Source: Neonectria sp. B-13 (lineage: Eukaryota > Ascomycota > Sordariomycetes > Hypocreales > Nectriaceae). Taken from it: a stretch of DNA of 64,000 nt. The first letter of the stretch is position 1; every line of letters begins with the position of its first letter. The notes beneath the pieces are model-generated. The model saw nothing but the letters and a program-made list of their open reading frames with translations, was not told the origin of the DNA and did no database searches. Positions 35,383 to 46,404 of the stretch are shown here, piece after piece. The position numbers were made by a program, and so were the translations under genes. Where the stretch lies: positions 1,674,001 to 1,738,000 of the forward strand of contig NOKP01000003.1 of the NCBI GenBank assembly GCA_002682825.1, read 5' to 3'.

Positions 35383-36089
35383 TTTGATGGTGTGGAGGAT
35401 TGGTTGACTGATCAACGCTAGCAACTGGGCGTAGCCACTGCATAGCTCATGGCTGTCAGTTTCTAGGGGTATGTTTTGCTATGAGTTGCCGGCAAGCCTT
35501 GTGACAGAAGATGAGAGCAATTACAGTTTCTGTCATCCTAATTCTGGCATAGCTTGTCTTATCTAGTCTTTGGTAGATTCTATTATAAATATTTAACTAC
35601 CTATATTATATTCTTTTAGACCTTAACGACCACTTTATGAGTGCCTATAGGCGAAGTGTGCTACTCTATTGATGAGAAACACGCCTGGAAAGGCAGAGAT
35701 TGGAGAAACTCACCACAAAATAGCAGGTGAAACCAACAACGTTTAAACCCGACCGAAACGAATAGTTCAACGTTTACCTGATTGGGCATGGCCCCATTCT
35801 ATTTCATAGCATTACTTGGTCATAGGAGTAAACTCCAGTTCTTGATCTTACAGAAATGAGGGGGAAGTTTGACGTCGTCCGAAGGCGCCGATGAATCCAT
35901 CAGGGGTAATTAGTGCAATTATCTAGGTAACGTATCTAACTTGGGCGTTCCCTTTCACGAGGCATTGCGCATTCATGAATGGAATAACTGTCGCGTTCTT
36001 GGTGTCCAGCCATCGCTCTTTAAGAGGCTATGATAGTCGCGCGGGCTCTATGCAGTTACTATACACGAAGTCTAGTCTTTCAAGGCGAA
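35383..36089. other. Convergent intergenic stretch
   Basis: About 700 AT-rich bases between the 3' ends of the transporter and the nitrilase gene. No gene seen. Confidence 0.5.
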
Positions 36090-37232
36090 TCAAAAGAAGT
36101 CCGAAACGTTGTTAAAGACGCGGTCGGTGAAAGTGCCAGCGACCTTAGGCACATCCTTTGGCCAACCCGCGCGAATCTCCCCCAGCACTCCCCAAGACTG
36201 CTGGCTGTTGATGTCGTACGCTGGTCGATCAGCGAACCCAGTTGTGTTGATGGTTATCATCAAGAAAGGAGCAGCTTCGGCGGGGAGGTAAGCAGGAAGT
36301 GAGGCAATCTCACGGCCATCTGGGCCGAAAGCCGCAGCACGGCCAACTGTTGGGACAAGCGTGTACGCTCCACTGCTGGTTGCATACACAGAGGCCGCAG
36401 CCATATTGACCTCGGCTGATTCGAAGAACACCGCGGCTGGATCGTTGTAGTCGGGAGTATAGGGCCACGAGGCGATGTGGATGGCTTCGTCTTGGGCTTG
36501 CATGGGAAAGGTCATCGCCGGGTGGAAATGCCTGCGATTGATAGTTAGCTTCACTGGCCTCTTGAAGTTCGTGCTCTGCGTCTTACTCCCAGCATTCCAG
36601 CATTCCGATGCGACCGTACGTAGTGTTGACAACCTTGAACCCTTTGGTAGTGCCGTCACTCCAGATATTTCGTTCACCACCAGAAGGTCGAAGTTTGTGT
36701 CGATGGATGAGAACCTCGCCTTTGGGGTCAATGAAGGCTTGAGCCATGTAGATGGCATCTTTCACACGCTCTGAGAAGGCCAGCGCGAGGTAAACGGAAT
36801 TCTTCTGAGCGGCCGATATCAACTTCTTCCAGTTGGCATCCCCAACTATGATGGAGTTCTCGACGTAATTGGCTGCCCATTTCTCGATCCAGGCATCATC
36901 ATTACCACGAGGATACCTAATTTTCACGAAACTTTAGCAGTCATCTCCAGATGTTGATGGCGGTTCTCCACTTACCCAGGGAACCAAAGCTCGGGAAAAG
37001 CAACAAGATTGGCCCCTTGTTGAGCAGCATGCTTGATGTACTTGACCCCTAGGTCGGTCGTGGCGTTGATGTCTACCCCGTTGTAGACTCTGCTGAGGAC
37101 TGGCTCAGACCACAGGGCGGGAGGTGCTCGGATAAGCGCAGCAGTAAGTGACGAGCCTGGAGAGCTCCGTACTGCTGCCCCGTCACACAGCTGCAGGCAC
37201 GACGCCACAAGAAGAACAAGAGATTTGAACAT
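36090..37232 (-). CDS. Nitrilase-family carbon-nitrogen hydrolase with signal peptide
   Basis: Three exons (37232-36976, 36916-36587, 36531-36090) give 342 aa. The nitrilase catalytic triad is visible: Glu in AFPELWFPGYPRG, Lys in HRHKLRPSGGERNIWSDG, and nucleophile Cys in GMLECWEHFHPAM. These contexts match aliphatic/aromatic nitrilases and cyanide hydratases (R-CN to acid plus ammonia) rather than amidases of the superfamily. The start MFKSLVLLVASCLQLCDG looks like a secretion signal, which is unusual because most fungal nitrilases are cytosolic. Two matching palindromes lie upstream. The gene is oriented with the ThDP enzyme next to it (about 0.8 kb spacer), suggesting related function. 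Substrate not determined. Confidence 0.9.
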
Positions 37233-37268
37233 CCTGTACAGTTTGTCCTTGAAGTCTCAGTAAGTGTA

Positions 37269-37282
37269 TCTAGAACTCTAGA
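37269..37282. promoter_or_regulatory. Palindrome TCTAGAACTCTAGA, proximal copy
   Basis: Near-perfect inverted repeat (TCTAGA-AC-TCTAGA), 37 bases upstream of the nitrilase ATG. The same 14 bases recur at 37432-37445. Possible dimeric-regulator site, or part of a hairpin in the 5' leader. Confidence 0.4.
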
Positions 37283-37429
37283 GGATACCCTTCTTCAAAT
37301 CACATTGCACGGTTACTTGGCTCTATTTATGATCGTGTACGACTTCTTTCTTATCTTTATTCCGTGGGATGGAACTACCGAATTACTTTGACTAATTCAC
37401 TCACCGATAAGGTGATATCGCTCTCACCG

Positions 37430-37447
37430 AGTCTAGAACTCTAGACT
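37430..37447. promoter_or_regulatory. Palindrome AGTCTAGAACTCTAGACT, distal copy
   Basis: An 18-base inverted repeat with a 2-base centre, about 200 bases upstream of the nitrilase ATG, sharing the 14-base core with the copy at 37269. Confidence 0.4.
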
Positions 37448-38015
37448 GAGGTCATTCACACGTTTCAAAGCATGATAAGGTTACCATGCGGGTCTTGACT
37501 ACCAGGACCATTGCCGATGCCGCAGACGCCGCAGATGCCGCAAACTCATCTAAAATCAATTCTAACGCAATCTGGAAGCGCCAACCCGTGGTTTAGCGGC
37601 TAGAAAGGCCTCATGCAATCTTTTAGATCCCGGACAAGTCCCGCAACCCGGTGGGACGGAGGGTAGTTCCCGAACCCCGTGACTCGGCAGAATGGACCGC
37701 TGCATTCTCCATTTCTAAAAGATTTGTTATCGACAGTGATTGTTTCAGCTCGAGAACAAGTCGATGTTCCAATGCTTTGTAGACAGTCGGGCCGAGCCTT
37801 ATACATAAATTCGTAGTCTTTTGTCACGACGGCTATCTGCCGTGGTGCGACACTACCACGGTAAACACCAGCGAGATTATCATTGATTCGGAAGATTTTT
37901 TCCCCAGTAATTCAATATTCTGTTTTATCCTGTAGGTTTTACTCATGTGCCAAACTCCCTACTACCAGTATCAGTCTGGCCCCTGATCACGGTGCTGAGC
38001 GTTGGATAGACAGGA

Positions 38016-39963
38016 CTAGACAGCTACGTCAAGGACGGCCGAGGTCCCAGATGTAATAGCCTCGAGAGCTCCCTGTAGTGAAGACTGGAATTCGCCTGCA
38101 GTCTTGACTCTGGCAGCAAAAATTTGGCCATCACTAGCAGCGCGAGCGATCTCTGAGTAGTTCGGTGATGGGTCGAAGGAGATGTTCAATTCTGAGTTCG
38201 AAACCCGAGATGCAGGTCCATCGGGATGGACCAAAAGCATTGACCTTCGTGGTGCGTTCCATCCTAAAGAGTACGGGCATTAGATGTCAGTCGGAGTACT
38301 TATGTTGCACGAGTTTCTCCCTTTGCGAATTAGGGAACCATACCTTTGTTGTTCAACACCACCGTCAGAATCGGGATTCCGTATCTGTGCGAGATCCAAT
38401 ACACACTCGCAGGTACGCTGAAGAGGAAGCTTCCGTCACCGACAATCTGGACCACAACCCTTGGCGAGCTGTTCCCATCTGCAGCATCAGCGGCTAGCTT
38501 GATTCCCAAGGCAGCACCACCACTCCAGCCAAGACCGCCACCGCCACAGTTGATCCACTGTCCTGGGATTGTCGCACGGATCTGCTCGGCAACTATGACT
38601 GAGTTCGTTACGGCCTCGACGGCGAAAATGGTGTTTTCAGGGAGGACCTTGCGTAGTGTTGAGCAGACGAATGCCGCGTTCATCTTCCCGTCGTCGGACG
38701 GCTGGGCTTGAGCATCTAGTGACTCGATGAGCTTGGCGTGAGACTTTTGCAATGAAAGCTCTCGACGGTCGAATTCCGGCCCTGAAAGCTGCTTCACCAG
38801 CGTGGAGGAAGACTTCAAGAACTCGACGATTTGTCTTAAGGCGACACCAGCGTCTACTCGATATCTTTGGCTTGCGTCGATGTAAAAGACAAGCATTGTC
38901 TGTTTGATCGGGTCCACGTCAAGGTGGAATATTTTGGCCGCGGCATTGGGCTTACACAAGGTGTTGACCCACGGGACATCACAGTCCACAACCAGCAAGA
39001 CATCTGCTGTTCTGATGCTTTCGTCGATGCCATACTTTAACGGAAGCCACCCGGGATGATTTGCGGGAAAGCACATATCAGAGCCACCTGTGTCCAACAC
39101 TCGCAAGCCTTTGACGAGGTTGGCAAGGTCCACCAGGGCTTCGACGGCTCCTCGGTTTCGGCCACTGTACCCTGTCACGACGAGAGCCTCCTTCGCGCTT
39201 ACCAGCGACGAGGCAATGTCGGCGACTGCGTCACCAGGAAGTGCCGAGGGTCCAACCGGAAGCCAGTGTGCAGGGTTGAGCTCGTAAGGTTCAATTACCT
39301 CTTCCATGACTTCACGAGCACCCATGAGGTATACCGGGCCCTTCGGGTCACTGGTGGCGAACTGCAAAGCCCTTCTGACCATCTGCTTGACGTTTCTTCC
39401 AGTCTTGATTTCGCCAACATAACGACAGTATTGTGCGACAATCTGCTTCTGATCTGGAATATCTTGCATCCAATGACTGTGGTTCAAGTCAGTTGAGTCC
39501 ATTCACCACAATCCTTTTGTTAAACCGGGGGGTGTTTACATGTACTCTGTCCGAGAGCCAGTGAGCTCGCCCTCGATCGTGTACGGGGAAAGGCCAGCGA
39601 AAATGAGAACAGGGGCCCTTCCAGTCGAGGCGTTGTGGATCGCGGCAGCCATGCCCGACGTACCCACGTCAACATGGACAATCACGCACTGGGCCTCGTT
39701 ACTCTGCCGTGCGTAGCCGTCGGCCATAGAGAGGGCAACCATCTCGTTCGGACAAGTGATTATGCGAGGGAACTTGTCCGGGTTCTCGCGCCCCTTGACC
39801 ATTGCCTCTAGGATACTAGGATGATCGGAGCCGAGGTTTACAAAACAGTTCTTGACTCCCGCCTGCGTAAAATCAGTCATACGTGCTTCTGGTGAGGATT
39901 CTCATCGGTACTAACCTCAACCAGCGCCTCAAAAAAGGCAAACGACGTAGTGTACCTGGGCAT
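38016..39963 (-). CDS. Thiamine-diphosphate enzyme (benzoylformate decarboxylase/acetolactate synthase-like)
   Basis: Four exons (39963-39916, 39862-39540, 39476-38344, 38263-38016) give 583 aa. It has the three-domain ThDP layout. The N-terminal Pyr domain carries the cofactor-activating Glu in CPNEMVALSMADGYAR, the middle domain includes LLVVDCDVPW, and the C-terminal PP domain has the ThDP/Mg motif starting GDGSFLF and ending VVLNNKGW. Members decarboxylate or carboligate 2-oxo acids. Motifs do not separate benzoylformate decarboxylase from acetolactate-synthase-like or oxalyl-CoA-type enzymes. There is no mitochondrial presequence, so it is unlikely to be the Ilv2 enzyme of branched-chain synthesis. 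It is divergent from the amidase across about 0.7 kb. Confidence 0.85.
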
Positions 39964-40698
39964 CGTAGCTATCAGCTTTCCCCTATCTTATCCATGCCAT
40001 GTAGTTTGTCCGAGAATAGTACAAATGAGTTACGTACATGATTGCGGATTGATTGACGTATGATTGTGCACAAGGACCCTGGTAGTGCAAACTTAACAGT
40101 ACATCTGCACCCAGGACATCGGCGTAGAGGTTATAGAGGCGGCCCGCCGGGAGATTCCCGATGCACGGGGAAGCAAGCCGCAATCTGCCCCCGTTATCTT
40201 TCTGTGGGCATAGTAGCACGCTACCGGCCTGGCACCGTCTCTGCCGAACCTCCGGGATCTATCCGAGCGATAAGCGTAAACCTTCCTTTCAAACCGAAAC
40301 CGAGAAAGCCTTGAGATTTTCTTGACTGGGAATCTACCGGTGTACCTTAAGTGGGAAACAGGGACAGGGATGAAGCCAGCCACTTCGGTTGGGCTTTATC
40401 ACACTGCGTCATTCAGACACGTAAAAGTTTTCTCGCCATCAATAATGATAGGGCTAACTAATCAGTCCTACTGGTGTTGATAGTCGTGGTTTGATAGTGC
40501 CTGATAGCTGTGCTTTAGCAATCTTGAACTTGGCCGTGCTAGCTATTCCATGCAGATACCAATGCCATACTATCATGCTACGTACAGTCCAGTCAGTATA
40601 TGTATGTGTCCAGAGCCCTTTTCCATCGTCATAAAGCCCCTCTCATAACAAGTATCAAGGTTTATATCCGGTCATCAATAATTTCTGTGCAACCAGTC
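39964..40698. promoter_or_regulatory. Divergent promoter between ThDP enzyme and amidase
   Basis: 735 bases between two start codons. The two genes may share regulation. No specific binding site was recognised. Confidence 0.5.
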
Positions 40699-42568
40699 AT
40701 GAAACTCTCTTGGATACTTGCGCCGGCAACATGTGTTGGCCTCATAGCGCTATGTGCGGCAGGCACCACGAGCTATCCTATTTCGGCTGGAGGCTTGAAC
40801 CTGTTACATGCCTCGGCTAAAGACGTCTCGAAGGCTTTGGAAGCAGGCAAGGTTACCTCTGTTCAACTAGTGGATGCCTACCTCGCTCGGATCGACGCGA
40901 ACAATCTCAAAGGTGAGTTCTTTCCCTGGTACCATGAATAATTCCCCATAGCAGAAAGCCTTTTGGGAGTCTGAACTAATTACTGCGTTCCAGGCCTAGG
41001 TCTCCGTGCTGTGATCGAGACCGCGCCTGTCAACAATGTGCGAGCTATCGCTCAGAAACTAGACCAAGAGCGTACAAAGGGCCATGTCAGAAGTCCTCTT
41101 CATGGAGTTCCCATTCTTGTCAAAGATAGTACGTCGAGGATCTTCACCGTCTTTCTCTATGCTTGGCTTCAAGGTTTACTAACGTCATCGAGACTACGAT
41201 ACTGACGTGGAGCTTGGCATGAACACCACTGCCGGATCGTACGTGCTTCTTGAAGACGGAGGCGAGACTGTCGGCGACGCTTTTGTCATCAAGCGGCTTC
41301 GTGATGCTGGCGCTATTATCTTAGCTAAGGCCAATTTGGACGAGGTATGAGTTCTGTTTCCGTGATAACCTTCTCCTCTGACTTTCACAGTGGTCTGGCA
41401 TTCGAGGCGTCAATGCATCAGCGTGGAGCCCCAGGGGCGGACAAGTCTCGTCACCCTTTGTTGTCGGTGGCTTTGCGGCTGGCGGTAACCCAAGTGGTAG
41501 CTCTTCTGGATCTGGCGCTGGTGTCGCGGCTGGCTTTGCACCTCTGGCTCTAGGCTCAGATACCGAAGGCAGTATCATTATGCCAGCGAGCCGAGGCGCC
41601 TTGTACGCAATGCGACCTTCCACAGGTACGACAAGTAGGACTGGTGTTGTTCCTATCTCCAGCTCTCAGGATACGACTGGACCCCTGGGTAAGAGCGCTT
41701 GGGACGTGGCGGTGGCCCTGGATATTATGGCGGCCCTGGACCCCGACGACTCGTACACTATCCCTGCGCAGAACTTTCGTCCGGAGAACTATACGCAGTT
41801 TCTCGACGCCAATGGATTCAAAGGATTGAGAGTTGGTGTTGTCCGGGAGCCTTTTTTCTCCAACAGCACCGCCCGGGAACGACTCATGGTATCCGATTTC
41901 AACAAGTCGCTCAAGAAGATTGCTGCACTGGGTGCTACGATCCTCGAAACTCCCCTACCAAACAAGGAGCAGTGGAACTACACCTTCGTGGGCGGCCCAA
42001 ATCGCGTGAACAACGGGACGGTTCAAATTCGTGAGTACATGTTGCACCAAACGCCAAGATTCTTACCACTGACTACCATTGCGCTCAAGAGTACGATTTT
42101 AAGGCGGATATTGCTCACTATCTGCAGACTCGACGACGCGACGCGTCGATTGAGACCCTTGAGGATGTCATCAACTCCATGGTTAGGCTGTGGGACTTAG
42201 AATCGCCCAAGGGTAAATGCTGCTTCCCAACATTCGTCGCCGCTGATCAGACTGGCGATCGCGATACATCTGGAGAGTACTGGCTCGCAAAGTATGCTCA
42301 GGAGCGTCTGTATGAGGAAGGACCGGCTGTTCTGTTTGAGAAGTACGACTTGGACGTTATTGTCCTGCCCACCGAGTTCAGCGCGTCCCGTCTGGGTGCC
42401 GTAGGCAGACTTCCTGTCGGCACGGTACCGCTTGGTTATGATGACATCCAACTGCCATATGGCCTCTCGTTTGTTGGACGACGATACCATGAGGGTACGG
42501 TTCTCCGGGCTATGTCAGCATATGAGGCGCATTTCCCTGCACGCCGCGTCCCCTCTACTCTGAAATAG
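40699..42568 (+). CDS. Secreted amidase-signature-family amidase
   Basis: Five exons (40699-40912, 40994-41128, 41193-41344, 41391-42030, 42090-42568) give 539 aa. The amidase-signature Ser-cisSer-Lys triad is seen: Lys in HGVPILVKD, cis-Ser in the Gly/Ser loop GNPSGSSSGSGAG, and the nucleophile Ser in SDTEGSI. The start MKLSWILAPATCVGLIALCAAG is a signal peptide, and several N-x-S/T sequons follow, consistent with secretion. It hydrolyses a carboxamide to acid plus ammonia; the family does not fix the substrate. It pairs divergently with the ThDP enzyme and lies close to the nitrilase, which can release amides as side products. Confidence 0.9.
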
Positions 42569-42694
42569 AAGCCCAATCATTAGATGTCTGCGCGGAAAGT
42601 CCACCAAACACAGAGTGTTGTCGGTTCGGGCCTTCGGCTGCAGGACTCACAAGCTGTAGATAGCAATGACCAATCGAGCGCTCGTCATTTTCTT

Positions 42695-42718
42695 TACTGC
42701 AATTCTAGCTCTTCTGGA
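42695..42718 (+). repeat. CACTGCAATTYTAG motif copy (isolated)
   Basis: One copy (first base T) in the short convergent gap between amidase and HET gene. It is the only copy not upstream of a gene start. Confidence 0.5.
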
Positions 42719-42795
42719 CCACCCTGACCCCGACTATCTGAGGATTCGCATGCTCTCATTCCCGTTACACTAACTATTGACGTTTGGACTTCTTC

Positions 42796-45039
42796 CTAGA
42801 CAATCTGAACCGTCTCCTTAACTAAGCCCTTTGTTGTTGCACTCTCAATTCGCGCCTCATTCTCACATTGTGTTCCGAACCAAGCAACGTATTCATCCCC
42901 CAGAAACCCAAGTCCAAGACGGTTGAACAAGGTGGGATTAGTCGTGTTCCTCTCCAGGATCAACAGGGTCCCGTGGTACCTATCTCGGCCACGTTGAACG
43001 TGCAGGAGAACGCACCATACGTCGACCCTCGAGACGGGAGTTGCGGCGGAACCAGCAGCTGAAGCGCCCGCACCGGATTTTGAATCAAACGGCCGATCTA
43101 GTGCTGCCTCTCCCACCGGCTGATGCGTCTCGTGATGTAACAGAAGTGCAGGGTATCGAGGTTTCTCCCTCGCGTCAACACCACCAAATGTATGACTAGC
43201 TCCTCCATAAAACATCTTTTCTCTAGCAGCGGCAAAGCCGGGCGTGTACTCGAGAATGGCTCTCTGTAATAGCGCGCAAAGGCTAATAGTTCCTTCACTA
43301 ACAAACCCATAAGGGTTTGTCATACCGCTAGTGTCGTAGGCAACGTCGAGCACATTTGCTTCACCCCCTTGAAGAAATCCGGAGGATCTCCTCCAGGAGC
43401 GGAACTTGATTCGAACTTTTCCCACAGATGCCCACGACCAAGACGGTCCACGCACGTCTTCGCAGACGGGACGGCCCTCGTTCAAGCCGACGTACCAGGC
43501 GAGTCCGAACTGGAGGTCCTCCTTCCACAATCCAGCAAGATAAGTCGTACCATGAGCTTCGCGAAACATTGCAGCTAGTCCAGATAACGCAGGGATGTTA
43601 TCCGTTACGTACGTCAATTCCTTGTCGCCGTATTCCTCTAGCATCGTGTACCAGATGTTGAAATGGCTTGCATGACGGCTGAATCTACCTGGGGCGCCAG
43701 TGACGGTGGACGCAGCGTAGAGAGCCTGTCGTAGTCTTTCTGGAACCCACCGAGTGCTGCTTTCTGGGAGAACCTGCTTTGGCTTTAGGACCGGCTGGGT
43801 CTCTTGCGCATCGCCCATTGTACAAGTCCAAGCCATTTGCTGACCAAACATTAAACAACGGGATGACAAGACTCGTTCTTGTAGGATCCAACCGCGGTTT
43901 TTGAGGTAATCGGGCCCAATACAAGTGGTTGCCAAGGTCACATCTCTTTTATCAGGACCTTCATCCGTAGTAATGGTCATTGGTACTTTACACGGGCGGT
44001 AAAGACGAGAATCACGGTTGGCGAAGAGCCCTGCGTGGGAGCTCTCAGCACCCTCGGCACAGATGGTGAGCTGGGCGTAGCGGTAGATGTTACCCATCTT
44101 TGGCAACTCCCGGTCGAGGTCTTGCTGGTCATATTGAATGATGCAAAACCCGTCGACCCACAGGTACTTGTAGCCCAGCGCCCGTGTGACCTGAATGGCG
44201 TCCGCGATTGTGAGGGGTAGACCTTCAACGGAGAGGCATTTTTTGTGAGCCTCGTAGTTTGACTTGACTGTCATTACCCGTTTCCCGTCGCCCCAAACGT
44301 AGCTCAAAGCTACGTATGGGCCCTTTGTTTGAGCGTTGGTCACTTCGAGAAACGGTCTGTCGCCTTGCTCAACATTGATTAGTCGGGTCGGTAGCGGATT
44401 TTTGGCCGCTGGAGTGTGATTGACTTCGCACTGTGGGTGTTGGTTGAGACATTGATCGAGCCAGGTCTTCGCTAGTTTCAGGTTCTTGGTCGATCCAGTT
44501 GACAGATCCTGAAGTAACGGACTATCTGACGAGGTCGGTTGGGAAGACTGGCTATCTACTCTCTGCCGTTTCCTCCTAGACTCACCCTTGCTTTGGGCCA
44601 CGACATGTGACCGAAATTGGGGTTTTGGTGTCAGCGGCTCGGCGTAGAGGAAAGCATACGTGTCTGTGAGTCAGGGTGTTCAATGTTGGTACAATGTTAT
44701 CAGCCTCGGCGAGATCACGGGCTTCAAACCTGGGATGGGCTCAATGACGTGAAGAACAACAGGGCCTCGGCGGCTCGCCACGTTGATGCAAGTAATGTCC
44801 CCGGACTGTCTCTTCCTCGGCGAACATGCGAGAACTATGTAGGCGTCGAGGAGCTGGCAAATGTCGTTGTGGCTTTCGGCGTGATCGAGCTTGCCCGAGA
44901 TCAGCAGGCACAACTCACAGCTGGCAGCAAGAGCCTCCACGAAGGACTGACGGCTCTGGTGCAAGACGTGGAATCGTCTGTTTGGGTATTTGGGGATAAC
45001 CAAGGTGAAATCTATTACTGTACACACTTGGCAGAACAT
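42796..45039 (-). CDS. HET-domain (heterokaryon incompatibility) protein
   Basis: Best model has two exons (45039-44719, 44664-42796), 729 aa. The N-terminal exon carries C-x2-C and a segment ending ASCELCLLISGKL, typical of the region ahead of HET domains. HET blocks follow: YVALSYVWGDG; then LPLTIADAIQVTRALGYKYL joined to WVDGFCIIQ; then GNIYRYAQLTICAEG; then RGWILQERVLSSR. HET proteins trigger cell death on fusion between unlike fungal individuals. The intron donor (GTGATC) is weak. An alternative start at the ATG at 44658 would skip exon 1 and still give a HET protein. Copies of the CACTGCAATT motif lie 117-300 bases upstream. Confidence 0.84.
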
Positions 45040-45155
45040 TTTGGGCTGGATGCAATGGTGGCTTTTGATGCAGTTAGTATCGAGGCTTAGTACGGTTGCA
45101 CTAAGTTAGAGCGTGCAGAAGAGCTGTACACCGAGGCGGGGGAGGTGGACATCTT

Positions 45156-45337
45156 CACTGCAATTCTAGCGTCTCCAGAGTAGTCTGACCAGGCACACTT
45201 TGGAAATCAGAGCCTCCACTGCAAGGACCTGCACTGCAATTCTAGCGTCTCCAGAGCAGTCTGACCAAGCCCACTTTTGGAAAAATTGCCAGCAAGGGCA
45301 GAATTTCCAACGCACTGCAATTCTAGCGTCTTCAGGG
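45156..45337 (+). repeat. Three CACTGCAATTCTAG motif copies upstream of the HET gene
   Basis: Copies at 45156-45180, 45232-45256 and 45313-45337 share CACTGCAATTCTAGCGTCT and a tail (C/T)CAG. The first two extend for about 50 near-identical bases. Read on the minus strand they point toward the HET start at 45039. Confidence 0.8.
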
Positions 45338-45792
45338 CAAGCAGCACTCTCACGATGCAGAACGTGGTTGTGGCAATGCACTAGGTCCAAGCCACGCTAT
45401 AGCCTACCTCATTAAGCTGTGCCACACTGCGTTCTCGCTTCTGATAGGGGAGACGGTCGCTTAAACGAGTGCAACTCAACGTCGGTCTACATGTCTAGGT
45501 CAATATGCGGTGCCCATGGCGCACTGCCACAAAACTTCTTTAAGTGTACGCGGGATTTCTTGGGGGGGGGAGTCCAGGGACCGCTGGCAATACTTCTCGG
45601 ACAGAGGCCGGCTAATAAACATGGGGTTCCAGACACTAAAGAAGCTTTGGTTGTATGAGAATGATTGATGATTATGCCGTTGTGGTTGGACACGAGGCCT
45701 GGTTCAAGGAGTTCATGTCATGAAACCATGATCTTTCAAACATGCTCAAACCTTGATCACCGACACAATACTGACTTATTTCCTTTCCTTTA
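45338..45792. other. Intergenic stretch
   Basis: No gene recognised. A run of nine G lies near 45565. Confidence 0.5.
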
Positions 45793-45954
45793 TTAGAACT
45801 CCAAAACCCGTGGCTTAACAAACCAGTAGTTCTCCGTCCTGGGGCCTTTCTTGTCCAAAACCCCACCAGATAGCTCCTCGAAGTCGAAGTCACGTATGAT
45901 GCGTAGTATCAACTTACACATCTCCAAGGTAGAGAGGTGCCTTCCGATGCAGGC
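45793..45954 (-). pseudogene. Cytochrome P450 C-terminal relic
   Basis: A minus-strand frame reads SACIGRHLSTLEMCKLIL, then an RDFDFEEL-like segment, then TENYWFVKPR and a stop. This is the classic end of a fungal P450 (heme-Cys loop, L helix, terminal strand). The residues before the Cys do not show the F-x-x-G-x-R half of the heme motif, and nothing upstream is P450-like, so only the last about 50 residues remain. It abuts the NmrA relic back to back. Confidence 0.68.
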
Positions 45955-45970
45955 ACTTGTTAGGAAGCGG

Positions 45971-46295
45971 GACCAGCTCTTTGTCAGGCATGTGCTTGGG
46001 GCGACCAAGTATGAAAGTCCTTTAGAAATTCTCGACGACTTCAAGCGCCAGTTTCCAGTATTGGGCAAGAATGCCACGTACGAACGGCTATCTGATGAGG
46101 AGTTCCAGAAGCGACTTGTGGAAAAGTCTGGCTTACCCCCCCATTGCAGTTCTGCAGAGCTCCAAGACCATGCTAGCCATTTCTGAAGGAGGGTATTATG
46201 GGTTTGAACCGCTAGATGAGAGTTTAACCCTGCTTGAAGAAGAGCCCATAACCTGGTTACAATTTCTATCAAGGAAAGTGAAGCTAGAAAGATAG
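45971..46295 (+). pseudogene. NmrA-like protein C-terminal relic, frameshifted
   Basis: Plus-strand reading gives DQLFVRHVLGATKYE, then FPVLGKNATYERLSDEEFQ and KSGLPPH. After a frameshift near 46165-46180 it continues EGGYYGFEPLDESLTLL and a stop at 46295. Together this resembles the C-terminal part of NmrA-like NAD(P)-binding regulators, but the Rossmann half is absent. It is a truncated, frame-broken fragment. Family call is from remembered motif order. Confidence 0.58.
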
Positions 46296-46404
46296 ATTTT
46301 CATCGAGCTCAGCAGGGGATAACTATCATAAAGCAGTTGGCCCGGAAAACTTGAATATCTTTATCTATACTTAAGCAGGGTGGTTTTGGATTATTGCAGT
46401 GACC

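Larger units (their letters stand above)
37233..38015. promoter_or_regulatory. Upstream region of the nitrilase gene
   Basis: About 780 bases, holding the nitrilase promoter and the 3' region of the ThDP gene. It includes the paired palindromes listed separately. A minus-strand frame at 37600-37827 is Cys-containing but has no start, splice or family support. Confidence 0.5.

Noticed and set aside
37600..37827. Cys-containing minus-strand frame between nitrilase and ThDP genes
   Set aside because: No signal peptide, splice partner or family; length is within chance expectation.
44617..45090. Plus-strand frame opposite the HET first exon
   Set aside because: The minus strand carries the Cys-rich segment expected before a HET domain and connects in frame with the HET exon, so the plus frame is a shadow.
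45851..46186. Treating the plus-strand frame 45851-46186 as an intact gene
   Set aside because: Its left third is antisense to the P450 tail and only the part after about 45971 looks NmrA-like; the family similarity then shifts frame, so it is a relic.
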